Origin: Bradyrhizobium sp. | GTDB taxonomy: Bacteria; Pseudomonadota; Alphaproteobacteria; Rhizobiales; Xanthobacteraceae | DNA length: 64,000 nucleotides | NCBI RefSeq assembly: GCF_030646015.1 | Contig: NZ_JAUSLT010000074.1 | Location: 34,328 to 98,327 of the forward strand | Direction: 5' to 3' | Program-made: the position numbers and the translations under genes | Shown: piece after piece, positions 15,701 through 24,372 of the stretch | How the letters are laid out: every line of letters starts with the position of its first letter | How positions within the stretch are numbered: the first letter of the stretch is position 1 | Notes under the pieces: generated by a model | What the model was told of the DNA's origin: nothing | Databases searched by the model: none | What the model saw: only the letters and a program-made list of their open reading frames with translations

Positions 15701-16240
15701 GCGGGCAAGGTCGCGGCCACGGTGGTGTCGCGGATGGAGCGGCGCACCAAGACCGGCAACAAGATGGGCATCATGGGCCTGTCCGATCCGACCGGCCATT
15801 TCGAAGCCGTGCTGTTTTCCGAAGGGCTTGCGCAATATCGCGACGTGCTGGAGCCGGGTGCGGCGGTGCTGCTGCAGCTCGGCGCCGAGCTACAGGGCGA
15901 GGACGTCCGCGCCCGGGTGCTGCACGCCGAACCGCTGGACGCCGCCGCGGCGAAAACCCAGAAAGGTCTTCGCATCTTCGTGCGCGACACTAGGCCGCTC
16001 GAATCCATCGCCAAGCGGCTCTCGATGCCCGAGCCGGGGCAGGGCGGCCCGGCGCGCGGCCCTCAGGCAAAACCGGTTGCGGTGGCGCCCGGCGGTGGCG
16101 ACGGCGACGTCTCGCTGGTGATGATGCTCGACCTCGAAACCGAAGTGGAAATGAAGCTGCCCGGCCGCTTCAGGGTCTCGCCGCAGATCGCCGGCGCCAT
16201 CAAGGCGGTGTCGGGCGTGGTGGACGTGCAGCAGCTGTAG
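12713..16240 (+). CDS. dnaE: DNA polymerase III subunit alpha
   Basis: 1,175-residue replicative polymerase catalytic subunit. N-terminal PHP domain (FVHLHVHSAYSLLKGSIKIQ), polymerase catalytic acidic motif PDFDIDF at about residues 418-425, GPGRGSGAGSLVAYAL just before it, the helix-hairpin-helix region, and an OB-fold towards the C-terminus. Length and PHP signature fit the replicative DnaE1 rather than the error-prone DnaE2/ImuC. An SOS-type operator lies 280 bp upstream in front of a small gene; read-through into dnaE is possible but unproven. Confidence 0.95.
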   Translation: MTSKPSATVANAGFVHLHVHSAYSLLKGSIKIQKLAELAKADRQPALALTDTDNMFGALEFSDKMAGYGIQPIIGCELAVDFGDQDPAARNALAAGPARIVLLAARERGYRSLMRLNSRAFLETPIHQAPHIKFEWLEGDAEDLIALTGGPEGPISLAIHADHAALAATRCDRLASLFGDRLYIELQRHGVDKERRAEAGLIDLAYAKGLPLVATNEPHFATADDYEAHDALLCIAGGRMVAETDREQLTPDHRFKTRAEMAVLFADIPEALASTVEIAERCAFRPMTRKPILPRFTVGAATADSVSDEAAELRRQAEEGLAYRLKVHGLAQGETEETYRARLAFEIDVITRMEYPGYFLIVADFIKWAKSQGIPVGPGRGSGAGSLVAYALTITDLDPIRFGLLFERFLNPERVSMPDFDIDFCQDRRGEVIDYVQQRYGRDQVAQIITFGTLQARGVLRDVGRVLQMPYGQVDKLTKLVPQNPAAPVTLAAAIESEPKLQAFRDEDPVVARAFDIAQRLEGLTRHASTHAAGIVISDRPLSELVPLYRDPKSDMPVTQFNMKWVEPAGLVKFDFLGLKTLTVLDVAVKLLKQRNIEIDLATLPLDDEKSYAMLARGDVVGVFQVESQGMRRALVDMRPDRFEDIIALVALYRPGPMANIPTYCARKHGDEESEYLHPMLEPILKETYGVIIYQEQVMQIAQVMAGYSLGDADLLRRAMGKKIRSEMEKQRAIFVAGAMKNNVPKAQADTIFELLAKFADYGFNKSHAAAYALVSYHTAYMKAHYPVEFLAASMTLDLSNTDKLSEFRAEAQRLGIKVEAPSVNRSGATFEVSDNTIYYALAGLKGVGGHAVELIVQARKEGLFTSLADFAARVNPRAINKRVIESLAAAGAFDGLDANRARVFAGAEAILSACQRSHEAATMGQNDMFGGAADAPTIMLPQIEPWLPAERLRREYDAIGFFLSGHPLDDYATVLKRLRVQTWAEFSRAVKTGATAGKVAATVVSRMERRTKTGNKMGIMGLSDPTGHFEAVLFSEGLAQYRDVLEPGAAVLLQLGAELQGEDVRARVLHAEPLDAAAAKTQKGLRIFVRDTRPLESIAKRLSMPEPGQGGPARGPQAKPVAVAPGGGDGDVSLVMMLDLETEVEMKLPGRFRVSPQIAGAIKAVSGVVDVQQL

Positions 16241-16273
16241 GCGGGTCCGGGCCGGCGTCCGATCAGGGAGTTA

Positions 16274-17149
16274 ATGATGGATCCCGCGCAGGTGATCGAG
16301 GAATTCGGCGTCGAGGACGGGTTGCCGATCGCGGCGATTTGCGCGGCGCAGGCTGATCGCGATGCGATGGTGCCGGTCTTTCTGCGCACGCTCGATGATC
16401 TTCTGGAACTGCGCGGACCGGTCGACCCCGCCGCGATCTTTTTCATATTTCATCTGCTCGGCGAGTGGCGCGAGAAATCCGCCTACTGGCCGTTGGCGGT
16501 TCTGCTGCGATTGCCGCCCGACGTTCTCGATACGATCCTCGGCGCCGCCATCACCGAGACGGTCCATCGCGTGATGGCGGCGGTTTTCGATGGCGAGCCC
16601 GAACCGCTGTATCAGATCATTCGCGATCCCGAAGCCGACGAGTATGTCCGCTCGCATATGTTGCACGCGATCGCCATGCTGACGCGAAGCGGCGAACTGC
16701 CGCGCGACGCGACGGCGGCCTTCCTGCGCGACTGCTTTTCGCAACTCGAGCCGCGGGAGGATTGCTATGTCTGGTCGGGCTGGCTCGACGCGGTGGCCTG
16801 GCTCGGATTGGCCGAGCTGAAGCCGCTGGCGCAGCAGGCATTTCAGCGCGGGTCGATCGATCCCGAATGGCTCACCTTCAAGGAGTTCGAAGAGGACCTG
16901 CAATATTCCGTCGACCATCCCGACGCCGAGCCACTGAACCCTGACGGCAATCTCACGCTGTTCGGCGACACGGTTGAGGAATTGTCCCGGTGGGACTCGT
17001 TCAAGCCGAAGCCGTCGAGCGACGAACCCCCGTGGGGCATGTCGGAAGCCGACGGCGTGCCTCATCGCGATCCCCTGCGCAACGTCGGGCGCAACGATCC
17101 CTGTCCCTGCGGCAGCGGGAAGAAATACAAGAAATGCTGTTTGACGTAG
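16274..17149 (+). CDS. DUF1186/SEC-C motif protein
   Basis: 291 residues. The body is helical and resembles DUF1186 proteins (GVDPAAIFF-like helices, EPLYQIIRDPEADEYVRSHM). The C-terminus is a zinc-binding SEC-C motif, GRNDPCPCGSGKKYKKCC, the same metal site that ends SecA. Starts at ATG 16274 or ATG 16277 behind AGGGAG. Proteins of this kind are of unknown role; the SEC-C tail can mediate ribosome or nucleic-acid contacts. It stands alone between dnaE and a repeat region. Confidence 0.75.
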   Translation: MMDPAQVIEEFGVEDGLPIAAICAAQADRDAMVPVFLRTLDDLLELRGPVDPAAIFFIFHLLGEWREKSAYWPLAVLLRLPPDVLDTILGAAITETVHRVMAAVFDGEPEPLYQIIRDPEADEYVRSHMLHAIAMLTRSGELPRDATAAFLRDCFSQLEPREDCYVWSGWLDAVAWLGLAELKPLAQQAFQRGSIDPEWLTFKEFEEDLQYSVDHPDAEPLNPDGNLTLFGDTVEELSRWDSFKPKPSSDEPPWGMSEADGVPHRDPLRNVGRNDPCPCGSGKKYKKCCLT

Positions 17150-17553
17150 GCGTCCGATGCTCTGTCGGGCGGGGGCAAAAAGCCTCGTGTCCCGGACGCG
17201 GTGCAGCGTTCTCCCGGCGATGCGAAGCATCGTCCGGCACGGTGCTCCGCGGAGCCGGGACCCATGCGGGGGCACATGCGGGGCACGACGATGGACCCCG
17301 GATCAGCAGCGCACCGCCATAGCGCGTCGCAGACGCGCGTGAACGCGCTTGTGGCGCTGCGCTGCGTCCGGGGAACGAAATCCTCGTTCGCTTGACGCCG
17401 TCGCATCGGCCGGGATTTCAGCCGGTCTGCCTTCCGTCGCGCACATTTCTTTGATTTCCCGATTCATTTGTTCAGCTTGACTTCGCCGCAACGCAATATT
17501 AGTGAGTGGTCACTTACTTTAGTTGAGTGATTACTCACTGGACAGTCTCGTCA
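17150..17553. other. Intergenic repeat and operator region
   Basis: 404 bases. 17190-17374 is a repeat-like block with complementary ends (CCCGGACGC and GCGTCCGGGG), rich in internal palindromes such as GATGCGAAGCATC. 17501-17540 holds two near-palindromes, listed separately. No gene seen. Confidence 0.55.
17501..17540. promoter_or_regulatory. Tandem TetR-type operator-like palindromes
   Basis: AGTGAGTGGTCACTTACT (17501-17518; 14 of 18 positions symmetric) and TTGAGTGATTACTCAC (17523-17538). Both share the GAGTGA/TCACT core common in operators of TetR/AcrR-family repressors. They lie 14 bases before the start of the 17554 gene. No TetR gene is adjacent, so the regulator would act from elsewhere. 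Confidence 0.5.
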
Positions 17554-17847
17554 ATGCCCGATGCCATCAAAACTACCCTTTCTGAACCCTGCCTTTTCTA
17601 CGGTGCCCGCGTCCGGATGAGCCCACTCGGCCGCGAACGGCATCCCAAATACGGCGATCGGGAAGGGCTGATTGTGGGGAGCGGGTCTCCGAGCAGCTGG
17701 CGGGTCAAGTTCGACAACCGCAAGACCATCCAGGCGATCCACCGGGACTATCTCGAACTGGCCGCTCCACCGGCCGGCGCGTCGGCTCGAGGCGCCTCCC
17801 AAGTTGCTCCGCAACTCGATCCTCGGGGCGCGAGGCCGTGCTCGTGA
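17554..17847 (+). CDS. Hypothetical protein, SH3/KOW-like fold possible
   Basis: 97 residues from ATG 17554. The core FYGARVRMSPLGRERHPKYG followed by GLIVGSGSP and WRVKFDNRKTIQAIHRDYLE reads like a small beta-barrel that begins with a conserved glycine turn, reminiscent of KOW/SH3-like domains. The C-terminal 20 residues are low-complexity. No signal peptide. Its end runs close to the patatin gene, and tandem operator-like palindromes precede it, suggesting repression-controlled expression of this gene and possibly the next one. Confidence 0.5.
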   Translation: MPDAIKTTLSEPCLFYGARVRMSPLGRERHPKYGDREGLIVGSGSPSSWRVKFDNRKTIQAIHRDYLELAAPPAGASARGASQVAPQLDPRGARPCS

Positions 17848-17873
17848 ACGTCAATTTCCAGCCTGGACATGTC

Positions 17874-19094
17874 ATGCGTCGCATCCATCATCGGCCGTCG
17901 GTCTCGTTGATCCTCGTTTCGGCGCTGAGTTTTCTCGTCGCCGGATGCGCCTCGCTGCCCCGGACGCCCTATGGCGTGGCCGATGCGCCGTCGGCGCGCG
18001 TTCTCAATCTGACGGAGCTGCGGCGCTACGCCGACGAACCGGCCACCACGTTCCGGCAAGATCGACAAGACCGGCAGCAGGCCGTGCTGCGGGGGCCGCG
18101 CACTTATCTGGCGCTGTCAGGCGGCGGGGCCGACGGCGCCTACGGTGCCGGCGTTCTCAACGGCTGGACCGAGGCGGGGACACGCCCTTCGTTCTCGATC
18201 GTGTCGGGCGTGAGCACCGGCGCGCTGATCGCACCGTTCGCGTTCCTCGGCTCCGGCCATGACGCGACGTTGCGGCATCTCTACACCAGCGGCGTCGCCG
18301 AGAGCCTGCTCGACGCGCCGAGCGCATTCAACGCGATTTTCGGGGCGGGCCTGTTCGGCAACAAGCGGCTGCGCGAACTGGTGGCCAATTATATCGATGC
18401 CGACTTCGTCGCTGCGGTCGCCAGCGAACACGCCAGGGGGCGGCTGCTGCTCATCGTCACGACCAACCTGGACTCGCAGCGCACCGCGATTTGGGACATG
18501 GGAAAGATCGCCTCGCTGCGCACGCCCGAGGCCTTGAACCTGTTCCGGGACGTCGTCGCCGCATCGGCAAGTCTGCCGGTGGTATTCCCGCCGATACTGG
18601 TCACCGCCGAAGCCAACGGCAGGCAATTCCAGGAGATGCATGTCGACGGCGGCGTGACCGCGCCTGTGCTGACCCTGCCGGAGGCATTCCTGCTGCGCGA
18701 CGCCAAACTGGCCAAAGCCGGCGATCTGCAGCTCTACATCCTGATCAACAACAAGGTCGAGCCGGAGTTTCAGCTCGTTGCCAACAGCACGATCGAGATC
18801 GCGGCGCGGTCCTCGTCGACCATCGTCAAGACCCAGACGCGATCGATCCTCTACAGCACCTGGGATTTCACCCGCCGCAACAAATTCGGCTTCAACCTGA
18901 CCTACATCGAAGGCCGCATCCCCGCGGCGGCGAGTTCGGGATTCGATACCGCCTATATGCGCGGGTTGTTTCAGTACGGCTATGAGCGGGCGCGAAGCGG
19001 CCAGGCCTGGTCGAAATCTTCACCGCCTGACGGCATGAACCCGACAGCCGGCTACCGGACGTCATCTGCGCGGCAGGCGGTCGTCGGTCACTGA
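17874..19094 (+). CDS. Patatin-like phospholipase, lipoprotein
   Basis: 406-residue lipid acyl hydrolase. The N-terminus MRRIHHRPSVSLILVSALSF followed by LVAGC is a lipoprotein signal with a lipobox cysteine. The patatin fold motifs are complete: oxyanion loop SGGGADGAYGAGVL, nucleophile GVSTG and catalytic DGG (MHVDGGVTAP). Start ATG 17874 chosen because it gives a normal signal length; GTG 17838 would add 12 residues. Probably anchored in the inner or outer membrane facing the periplasm, acting on phospholipids. Follows the 17554 gene closely. Confidence 0.85.
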   Translation: MRRIHHRPSVSLILVSALSFLVAGCASLPRTPYGVADAPSARVLNLTELRRYADEPATTFRQDRQDRQQAVLRGPRTYLALSGGGADGAYGAGVLNGWTEAGTRPSFSIVSGVSTGALIAPFAFLGSGHDATLRHLYTSGVAESLLDAPSAFNAIFGAGLFGNKRLRELVANYIDADFVAAVASEHARGRLLLIVTTNLDSQRTAIWDMGKIASLRTPEALNLFRDVVAASASLPVVFPPILVTAEANGRQFQEMHVDGGVTAPVLTLPEAFLLRDAKLAKAGDLQLYILINNKVEPEFQLVANSTIEIAARSSSTIVKTQTRSILYSTWDFTRRNKFGFNLTYIEGRIPAAASSGFDTAYMRGLFQYGYERARSGQAWSKSSPPDGMNPTAGYRTSSARQAVVGH

Positions 19095-19142
19095 CCTGTC
19101 AGACGAATCAACCACGCCTAGCCGTTCCGAAAGGAGTGCCCC

Positions 19143-19184
19143 ATGACAACATCCGGCGGTCAGGAGAATGACCATGCGCAATAA
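19143..19184 (+). CDS. 13-residue upstream reading frame overlapping the PepSY-like gene
   Basis: ATG 19143 has an excellent ribosome site (AAAGGAG, 7 bases away) and encodes MTTSGGQENDHAQ, ending at TAA 19182-19184, inside the start of the next gene (ATG 19174). The arrangement suggests translational coupling of the longer gene, whose own AGGAG lies within this short frame. Whether the peptide has a function is unknown. Confidence 0.4.
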   Translation: MTTSGGQENDHAQ

Positions 19185-19842
19185 ACTGGCGAAGCGTCTC
19201 ATCCTGTTGATGCTGCCGTTGCTCCCGCTGATTGCGCCCGTGTCGGCGTTCGGCCGCGAGTCTGCCGATCTTGGGTCGCCGTCCGTTCCGCAATCCAATG
19301 AGTCCGAAAGCGAAGCGCTCCTGCAGGAAATCAAGGTATTCGCCTATGCCCAAATTTCCGCCCGGCGTGCGATTGCCATCGCCGAGAGGCTTGGCGCCGG
19401 CGCCAGGGCCGTCGACCTCGGTTTCGACGGATCGACCTCCCATCCGGCCTACCGGGTGAAAGTCCTTCTGAACGGAGAATTGTGGGACGGGGCGATCGAT
19501 GCTTCGACCGGGGTGGCCGTCAGTACCGGGCCAACGACGCCTGTATCGAGGCTGCGGGAGGAGAACCAGACGATACTGGCCGCTTTCTCCGCAGCCGGCA
19601 TCGGTCTTTCCGAGACGATCGCCATTGCCGAACGATACGGCTCCGGCAAAACGGTCAGCGCGGGACTGCAGTACAACGGCGCGAAGCTCGTCTTGCTGGT
19701 GGTTGTTGTCAGCGAAGGCTCATTGAAGGAAATCTCGGTCGAGCCGCCGGAAAGCCGAAGCCGCCGGCGCAAGACGTCTGCCCGCGACAAGAAATGGAAA
19801 CGACCTTCGTCCGGTGGATCGTCGCGGGGGGTGTCCGCCTGA
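19174..19842 (+). CDS. Secreted protein with two PepSY-like repeats
   Basis: 222 residues with an N-terminal signal peptide (MRNKLAKRLILLMLPLLPLI ending near PVSAFG). Two similar segments, ISARRAIAIAERLGAG and IGLSETIAIAERYGSG, each followed by a strand-rich stretch (YRVKVLLNGELWDGAID; GAKLVLLVVVVSEG), match the PepSY pattern of helix plus beta-sheet. PepSY proteins often inhibit proteases or bind in the periplasm. The C-terminal 35 residues are basic and disordered (SRSRRRKTSARDKKWKRPS). AGGAG 7 bases upstream of ATG 19174 sets the start. Confidence 0.65.
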   Translation: MRNKLAKRLILLMLPLLPLIAPVSAFGRESADLGSPSVPQSNESESEALLQEIKVFAYAQISARRAIAIAERLGAGARAVDLGFDGSTSHPAYRVKVLLNGELWDGAIDASTGVAVSTGPTTPVSRLREENQTILAAFSAAGIGLSETIAIAERYGSGKTVSAGLQYNGAKLVLLVVVVSEGSLKEISVEPPESRSRRRKTSARDKKWKRPSSGGSSRGVSA

Positions 19843-19986
19843 TCGAATAGCTTCGTTGCCCGAAAGTCCGGCCTTCATGGACCGCTGGGCCGGGGGCAGG
19901 GCGGTGATTACCCGGGAAATGCCCGGATTTAACGGCCGGGCACCCGGTATACCCGCCTCAGGGCCGCCAAAACTGGCCGTATTTCC

Positions 19987-20014
19987 TTGCTTCCCGCCGG
20001 AATCCGGCTATATA
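19987..20014 (+). promoter_or_regulatory. Predicted promoter of the rpsB-tsf operon
   Basis: TTGCTT (19987-19992), 16-base spacer, TATATA (20009-20014). It leaves a leader of about 100 bases before rpsB, long enough to hold a regulatory structure for S2 autoregulation, although none is obvious. An inverted repeat GCCCGG/CCGGGC lies just upstream at about 19920-19940. Confidence 0.5.
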
Positions 20015-20123
20015 CCGCGCCATCTCACACGGAAGCATGGCTCAAAAGGCCGTCCGGTGGCAGCCGGGCCGCAAGGCTCGTTTGCTCACACGCTTCCGGA
20101 GGAACCAACCGGAGAATATCACG

Positions 20124-21122
20124 ATGGCGCTACCCGATTTTTCTATGCGTCAGCTGCTTGAAGCTGGCGTTCACTTTGGCCACCAATCGCACCGCTGGAA
20201 TCCGAAAATGGCGGATTACATTTTCGGTGCCCGCAACAACATCCACATCATCGATCTCGCCCAGACCGTGCCGCTGTTGCATCGCGCGCTTCAGGCGGTC
20301 AGCGATACCGTCGCCAAGGGCGGCCGTATCCTGTTCGTCGGAACCAAGCGGCAGGCGCAGGACGGCGTCGCCGAGGCCGCCAAGCGTTCGGCGCAGTATT
20401 TCGTCAATTCGCGCTGGCTCGGCGGCACGCTGACCAACTGGAAGACGATTTCCGGTTCGATCAAGCGGCTGCGGCATCTCGAGGAAGTGCTCAATTCGGG
20501 CGATGCCAACGCCTATACCAAGAAGGAGCGTCTGACGCTGCAGCGCGAGCGCGACAAGCTCGACCGTTCGCTCGGCGGCATCAAGGACATGGGCGGTCTG
20601 CCCGACCTGATCTTCGTGATCGACACCAACAAGGAAGACATCGCGATCCAGGAAGCCCAGCGGCTCAACATTCCCGTTGCCGCGATCGTCGATACCAATT
20701 CGGACCCCAAGGGCATCACCTATGTGGTGCCGGGCAATGACGACGCCGGCCGCGCCATCACGCTGTATTGCGATCTGATCGCGCGTGCCGTGATCGACGG
20801 TATCTCGCGTGCGCAGGGCGATTCCGGCATCGATATCGGCGCCTCCGCGCAGCCGATCCGCGAGGAAATCCCGGTGGCGCCGCAGCCCGCCGGCTTCCAG
20901 GGCCTTGCCGGGCCGCGCGGTGCCGCCGACGACCTCAAGAAGCTCACCGGCGTGTCCGGCGCGATCGAGAAGAAGTTCAACGATCTCGGCATCTTCCATT
21001 ACTGGCAGCTCGCCGAACTCGATCACGACACCGCACACAAGATCGGCGAAGAGGTCGGGCTTCCGTCCCGCGCCGATGGCTGGGTAGCCCAGGCCAAGGC
21101 GATGACCGCGGAAGCGGAATAA
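20124..21122 (+). CDS. rpsB: 30S ribosomal protein S2
   Basis: 332 residues. The N-terminal 240 residues are a standard S2 ([47 protein letters not shown]). The final 90 residues are an extension ending with a helix-hairpin-helix-like unit ([20 protein letters not shown], then [18 protein letters not shown]), known as an alphaproteobacterial add-on of S2. ATG 20124 chosen by homology ([10 protein letters not shown]). First gene of the translation operon; followed by tsf after a hairpin. Confidence 0.97.
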   Translation: MALPDFSMRQLLEAGVHFGHQSHRWNPKMADYIFGARNNIHIIDLAQTVPLLHRALQAVSDTVAKGGRILFVGTKRQAQDGVAEAAKRSAQYFVNSRWLGGTLTNWKTISGSIKRLRHLEEVLNSGDANAYTKKERLTLQRERDKLDRSLGGIKDMGGLPDLIFVIDTNKEDIAIQEAQRLNIPVAAIVDTNSDPKGITYVVPGNDDAGRAITLYCDLIARAVIDGISRAQGDSGIDIGASAQPIREEIPVAPQPAGFQGLAGPRGAADDLKKLTGVSGAIEKKFNDLGIFHYWQLAELDHDTAHKIGEEVGLPSRADGWVAQAKAMTAEAE

Positions 21123-21133
21123 CGCGAACAAGC

Positions 21134-21155
21134 GTGGCCGGAATTTTCCGGCCAC
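21134..21155. terminator. rpsB-tsf intercistronic hairpin
   Basis: GTGGCCGGAA / TTCCGGCCAC around two T residues, a perfect 10-bp stem, extended by AAGC/GCTT-type flanks, 12 bases after the rpsB stop. There is no T-run, so it is more likely an attenuator or mRNA-stability element that lets S2 and EF-Ts levels differ than a full terminator. Confidence 0.55.
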
Positions 21156-21254
21156 CGCTTCGGTTCCAGATACGACATTCCCTGGTGGTGGAAGGCGGCG
21201 AGGCGGCAACAGCCGCGCCGCGGTCGCCCTGACAGGCAAGAAGGACATTCAACG

Positions 21255-22178
21255 ATGGCAACGATTACAGCAGCGATGGTCAAGGACCTGCGCGAGACCA
21301 CCGGCGTCGGCATGATGGATTGCAAGCAGGCGCTTGCCGAGAACGACGGCAACATGGAAGCCGCGATCGACTGGCTGCGCAAGAAGGGCCTGTCCAAGGC
21401 CGCCAAGAAGTCCGGCCGCATTGCCGCCGAAGGCCTGATCGGCGCGCTGACCCAAGGCACCAAGGGTGTCGTGGTCGAGGTCAATTCCGAGACCGACTTC
21501 GTCGCGCGCAACGAACAGTTCCAGGGCCTGGTCAAGATGATCGCCCAGGTCGCGCTCAAGGTCGGCGCTGACGTCGAGAAGATCAAGGCCGCGCCGGTCG
21601 GCGACGTTACCGTCGAGCGCGCGATTCAGGACGCCATCGCCACCATCGGCGAGAACATGACGCTGCGCCGGGCGGCTTCGCTCGAAGTCTCGAGCGGCGT
21701 GGTCGCAAGCTATGTGCACAACGCCGTGGTCGAAGGTGCCGGCAAGATGGGCGTGATCGTGGCGCTGGAATCCACCGGCAGGACCGACGAACTCGCCGCA
21801 CTGGCGCGCCAGATCGCGATGCATGTCGCCGCCACCAACCCGCAGGCGCTGGATTCGGCCGGACTCGATCCGGCCGCCGTGACGCGTGAGAAGGACATTC
21901 TGTCCGACAAATACCGTCAGCAGGGCAAGCCCGAGAACGTGATCGAAAAGATCGTCGAGTCCGGCCTGAAGACCTACTACAAGGAAGTCTGCCTGCTCGA
22001 GCAGGCCTTCATCCACGACAACGCCAAATCGGTCGGCCAGGCGGTCAAGGAAGCTGAGGGCAAGATCGGCGCCCCGGTGAAAGTGACCGGGTTTGTGCGC
22101 TATGCTCTCGGCGAGGGAATCGAAAAGCAGGAATCCGATTTCGCGGCCGAGGTCGCCGCCGCCAGCGGCAAGAAGTAA
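21255..22178 (+). CDS. tsf: Elongation factor Ts
   Basis: 307-residue nucleotide-exchange factor for EF-Tu. Signatures: [19 protein letters not shown] at the N-terminus and [16 protein letters not shown] in the core, both diagnostic of EF-Ts. GAAGGACA-type ribosome site precedes ATG 21255. Lies in the conserved rpsB-tsf-pyrH-frr order. Confidence 0.97.
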   Translation: MATITAAMVKDLRETTGVGMMDCKQALAENDGNMEAAIDWLRKKGLSKAAKKSGRIAAEGLIGALTQGTKGVVVEVNSETDFVARNEQFQGLVKMIAQVALKVGADVEKIKAAPVGDVTVERAIQDAIATIGENMTLRRAASLEVSSGVVASYVHNAVVEGAGKMGVIVALESTGRTDELAALARQIAMHVAATNPQALDSAGLDPAAVTREKDILSDKYRQQGKPENVIEKIVESGLKTYYKEVCLLEQAFIHDNAKSVGQAVKEAEGKIGAPVKVTGFVRYALGEGIEKQESDFAAEVAAASGKK

Positions 22179-22244
22179 CCGCCGGACGAGGCCTTCCGGC
22201 GTGCTTACGCCGGAGCAGGCCGGGCAGGCCCAAGGGAAGTAGCA

Positions 22245-22961
22245 ATGGCTGAGCCGGTCTATCGTCGGGTGGTGATCAAGCTCTCGGGCGAATATTTTGC
22301 CGGCGCGCATTCCTTCGGCATGGATCAGCCGACCATCGACCGCATTGCCGGCGACCTGATCGCCGCCAGGCAGCTCGGCGTCGAAGTCGCCGTCGTCATC
22401 GGTGGCGGCAACATGGTGCGCGGTGTCGAGGTATCCTCGCGCGGCGTGTCCCGTCCCACCGGCGACACCATGGGCATGCTCGCCACCGTGATGAATTGCC
22501 TGGCGCTGGAAGCCGCGATCGAGCGGCGCGGGACCCCGGCGCGGACCCTGTCGGCCTTCGTGATGCCGCAGGTCTGCGAGCTGTTCACCCGTACTGCAAC
22601 GCACAAATATCTCGCCGAGGGCCGCATCGTGCTGCTCGGCGGTGGAACCGGCAACCCGTTCTTCACCACCGATACCACGGCGGTGCTGCGGGCGGCCGAG
22701 ATCGGCGCCCAGGCGGTGCTGAAGGCCACCAATGTCGACGGTGTCTACAGTGCCGATCCCAAAAAGGATCCGTCCGCCAAGCGGTTCGACCGTTTGACGC
22801 ATTCACAGGCGATCGAAGGCGGCTACAAGGTGATGGACGCGACCGCTTTCGCGCTTGCCCGCGAGACATCGCTGCCTATCATCGTGTTCTCGATCGCCGA
22901 ACCGGGTTCGATAGGCGCGATCCTGCGCGGCACCGGCCACGGCACCATCGTCGGCGGCTGA
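22245..22961 (+). CDS. pyrH: Uridylate kinase
   Basis: 238-residue UMP kinase of the amino-acid-kinase fold: [12 protein letters not shown] at the N-terminus, [25 protein letters not shown] and [14 protein letters not shown]. Converts UMP to UDP for nucleotide supply. The gap to tsf is 66 bp and the gap to frr 71 bp; same operon. Confidence 0.96.
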   Translation: MAEPVYRRVVIKLSGEYFAGAHSFGMDQPTIDRIAGDLIAARQLGVEVAVVIGGGNMVRGVEVSSRGVSRPTGDTMGMLATVMNCLALEAAIERRGTPARTLSAFVMPQVCELFTRTATHKYLAEGRIVLLGGGTGNPFFTTDTTAVLRAAEIGAQAVLKATNVDGVYSADPKKDPSAKRFDRLTHSQAIEGGYKVMDATAFALARETSLPIIVFSIAEPGSIGAILRGTGHGTIVGG

Positions 22962-23032
22962 CAGGCCGGCGACGCATCTGATGCGCGCGGGCCTGACGGC
23001 CTCGGCGTTCAGTTTTCAGGAGGGAGAGCGTT

Positions 23033-23596
23033 ATGCCCACGGGTGGTTTCGACATCAACGATCTGAAGCGCCGCATGCAGGGCGCCACGGCGGCACTCAA
23101 GCATGAGCTCGGTGGATTGCGCACCGGCCGCGCCGCCGCCTCGATGCTGGAGCCGGTGCAGGTCGATGCCTACGGCACCCACATGCCGCTCAACCAGCTC
23201 GCGACCATCAGCGTGCCCGAGCCACGGCTGCTCTCGGTCCAGGTTTGGGACAAGTCGATGGTCAAGGCCGTCGAAAAGGCGATCGTCGATTCCAACCTCG
23301 GCTTGAGTCCCGCGACCGAAGGCCAGGTGTTGCGGCTGCGCATTCCCGAACTCAACGAAGAACGCCGCAAGGAACTGGTGAAAGTCGCGCATAAATATGC
23401 GGAAGCCGCCAAGGTTGCGGTGCGCCATGTCCGCCGCGACGGTCTCGACACCATCAAGAAACAAGAGAAGAATCACGAGATTTCCGAGGACGATCAGGAG
23501 CGGCTGGCCCATGATGTGCAGAAGGCCACCGACGGCATGATTTCGGAAATAGACCAATTGCTTGCGGCGAAGGAAAAGGAAATCCTTACCGTTTAA
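23033..23596 (+). CDS. frr: Ribosome recycling factor
   Basis: 187 residues. Contains [36 protein letters not shown] and [20 protein letters not shown], all typical of RRF, which with EF-G splits post-termination ribosomes. GGAGGGAGAG precedes ATG 23033. Confidence 0.97.
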   Translation: MPTGGFDINDLKRRMQGATAALKHELGGLRTGRAAASMLEPVQVDAYGTHMPLNQLATISVPEPRLLSVQVWDKSMVKAVEKAIVDSNLGLSPATEGQVLRLRIPELNEERRKELVKVAHKYAEAAKVAVRHVRRDGLDTIKKQEKNHEISEDDQERLAHDVQKATDGMISEIDQLLAAKEKEILTV

Positions 23597-23613
23597 CGCG
23601 CTAGGATCAGCCG

Positions 23614-24372
23614 ATGTCGAATGCTGCCGCCCCTGCGACCGAAGCCCCGGATCCTTCCGGTGCGCCGTTGCATGTGGCGATCATTATGGACGGCAACGGA
23701 CGCTGGGCGGCCGCCCGCGGCTTGCCGCGCGCGGAAGGCCATCGCCGTGGCGTCGAGGCGTTGCGGCGGGTGGTTCGCGCGGCCCACGAGCTCGGCATTC
23801 AGTATCTGACGATTTTTTCCTTCAGCTCGGAGAACTGGTCGCGTCCGGCGAGCGAGATCGGCGATCTGTTCGGGCTGCTCCGGCGCTTCATCCGCAACGA
23901 CCTCGCGACATTGCACCGCGATGGCGTCCGGGTCCGGGTGATCGGCGAGCGCGACGGCCTGGAGCCGGATATCTGCGCGCTGCTGAACGAGGCGGAAGAG
24001 CTGACCAAGGGCAACACCAGGCTCAATCTCGTGGTCGCGTTCAACTACGGATCGCGCCAGGAAATCGCCCACGCCGCCCAGCGGCTGGCGCGCGAGGTCG
24101 CCGAGGGAAAGCGTGACCCTTCGTCGATCGATGCCGACACAATGAGCCGATACCTCGACGCGCCCGAAATTCCCGATCCCGACTTGATCATTCGCACCAG
24201 CGGCGAGCAGCGGCTTTCGAATTTCCTGATGTGGCAGGCCGCCTACAGCGAACTGGTGTTCGTGCCGATCCACTGGCCGGATTTCGACAAGGCGGCGCTG
24301 GAAGAGGCGATCGCCGAATATGCCAGGCGGGAGCGCCGTTTCGGCGGTCTGGCCGCGAAAACCGGATCGTGA
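23614..24372 (+). CDS. uppS: Isoprenyl transferase (undecaprenyl diphosphate synthase)
   Basis: 252-residue cis-prenyltransferase. The diphosphate-binding signature [20 protein letters not shown] is complete with the catalytic Asp; FSSENWSRP and [18 protein letters not shown] follow. Makes the C55 lipid carrier for peptidoglycan and lipopolysaccharide. Its stop overlaps the GTG start of cdsA (GTGA), so the two are coupled. Confidence 0.95.
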   Translation: MSNAAAPATEAPDPSGAPLHVAIIMDGNGRWAAARGLPRAEGHRRGVEALRRVVRAAHELGIQYLTIFSFSSENWSRPASEIGDLFGLLRRFIRNDLATLHRDGVRVRVIGERDGLEPDICALLNEAEELTKGNTRLNLVVAFNYGSRQEIAHAAQRLAREVAEGKRDPSSIDADTMSRYLDAPEIPDPDLIIRTSGEQRLSNFLMWQAAYSELVFVPIHWPDFDKAALEEAIAEYARRERRFGGLAAKTGS

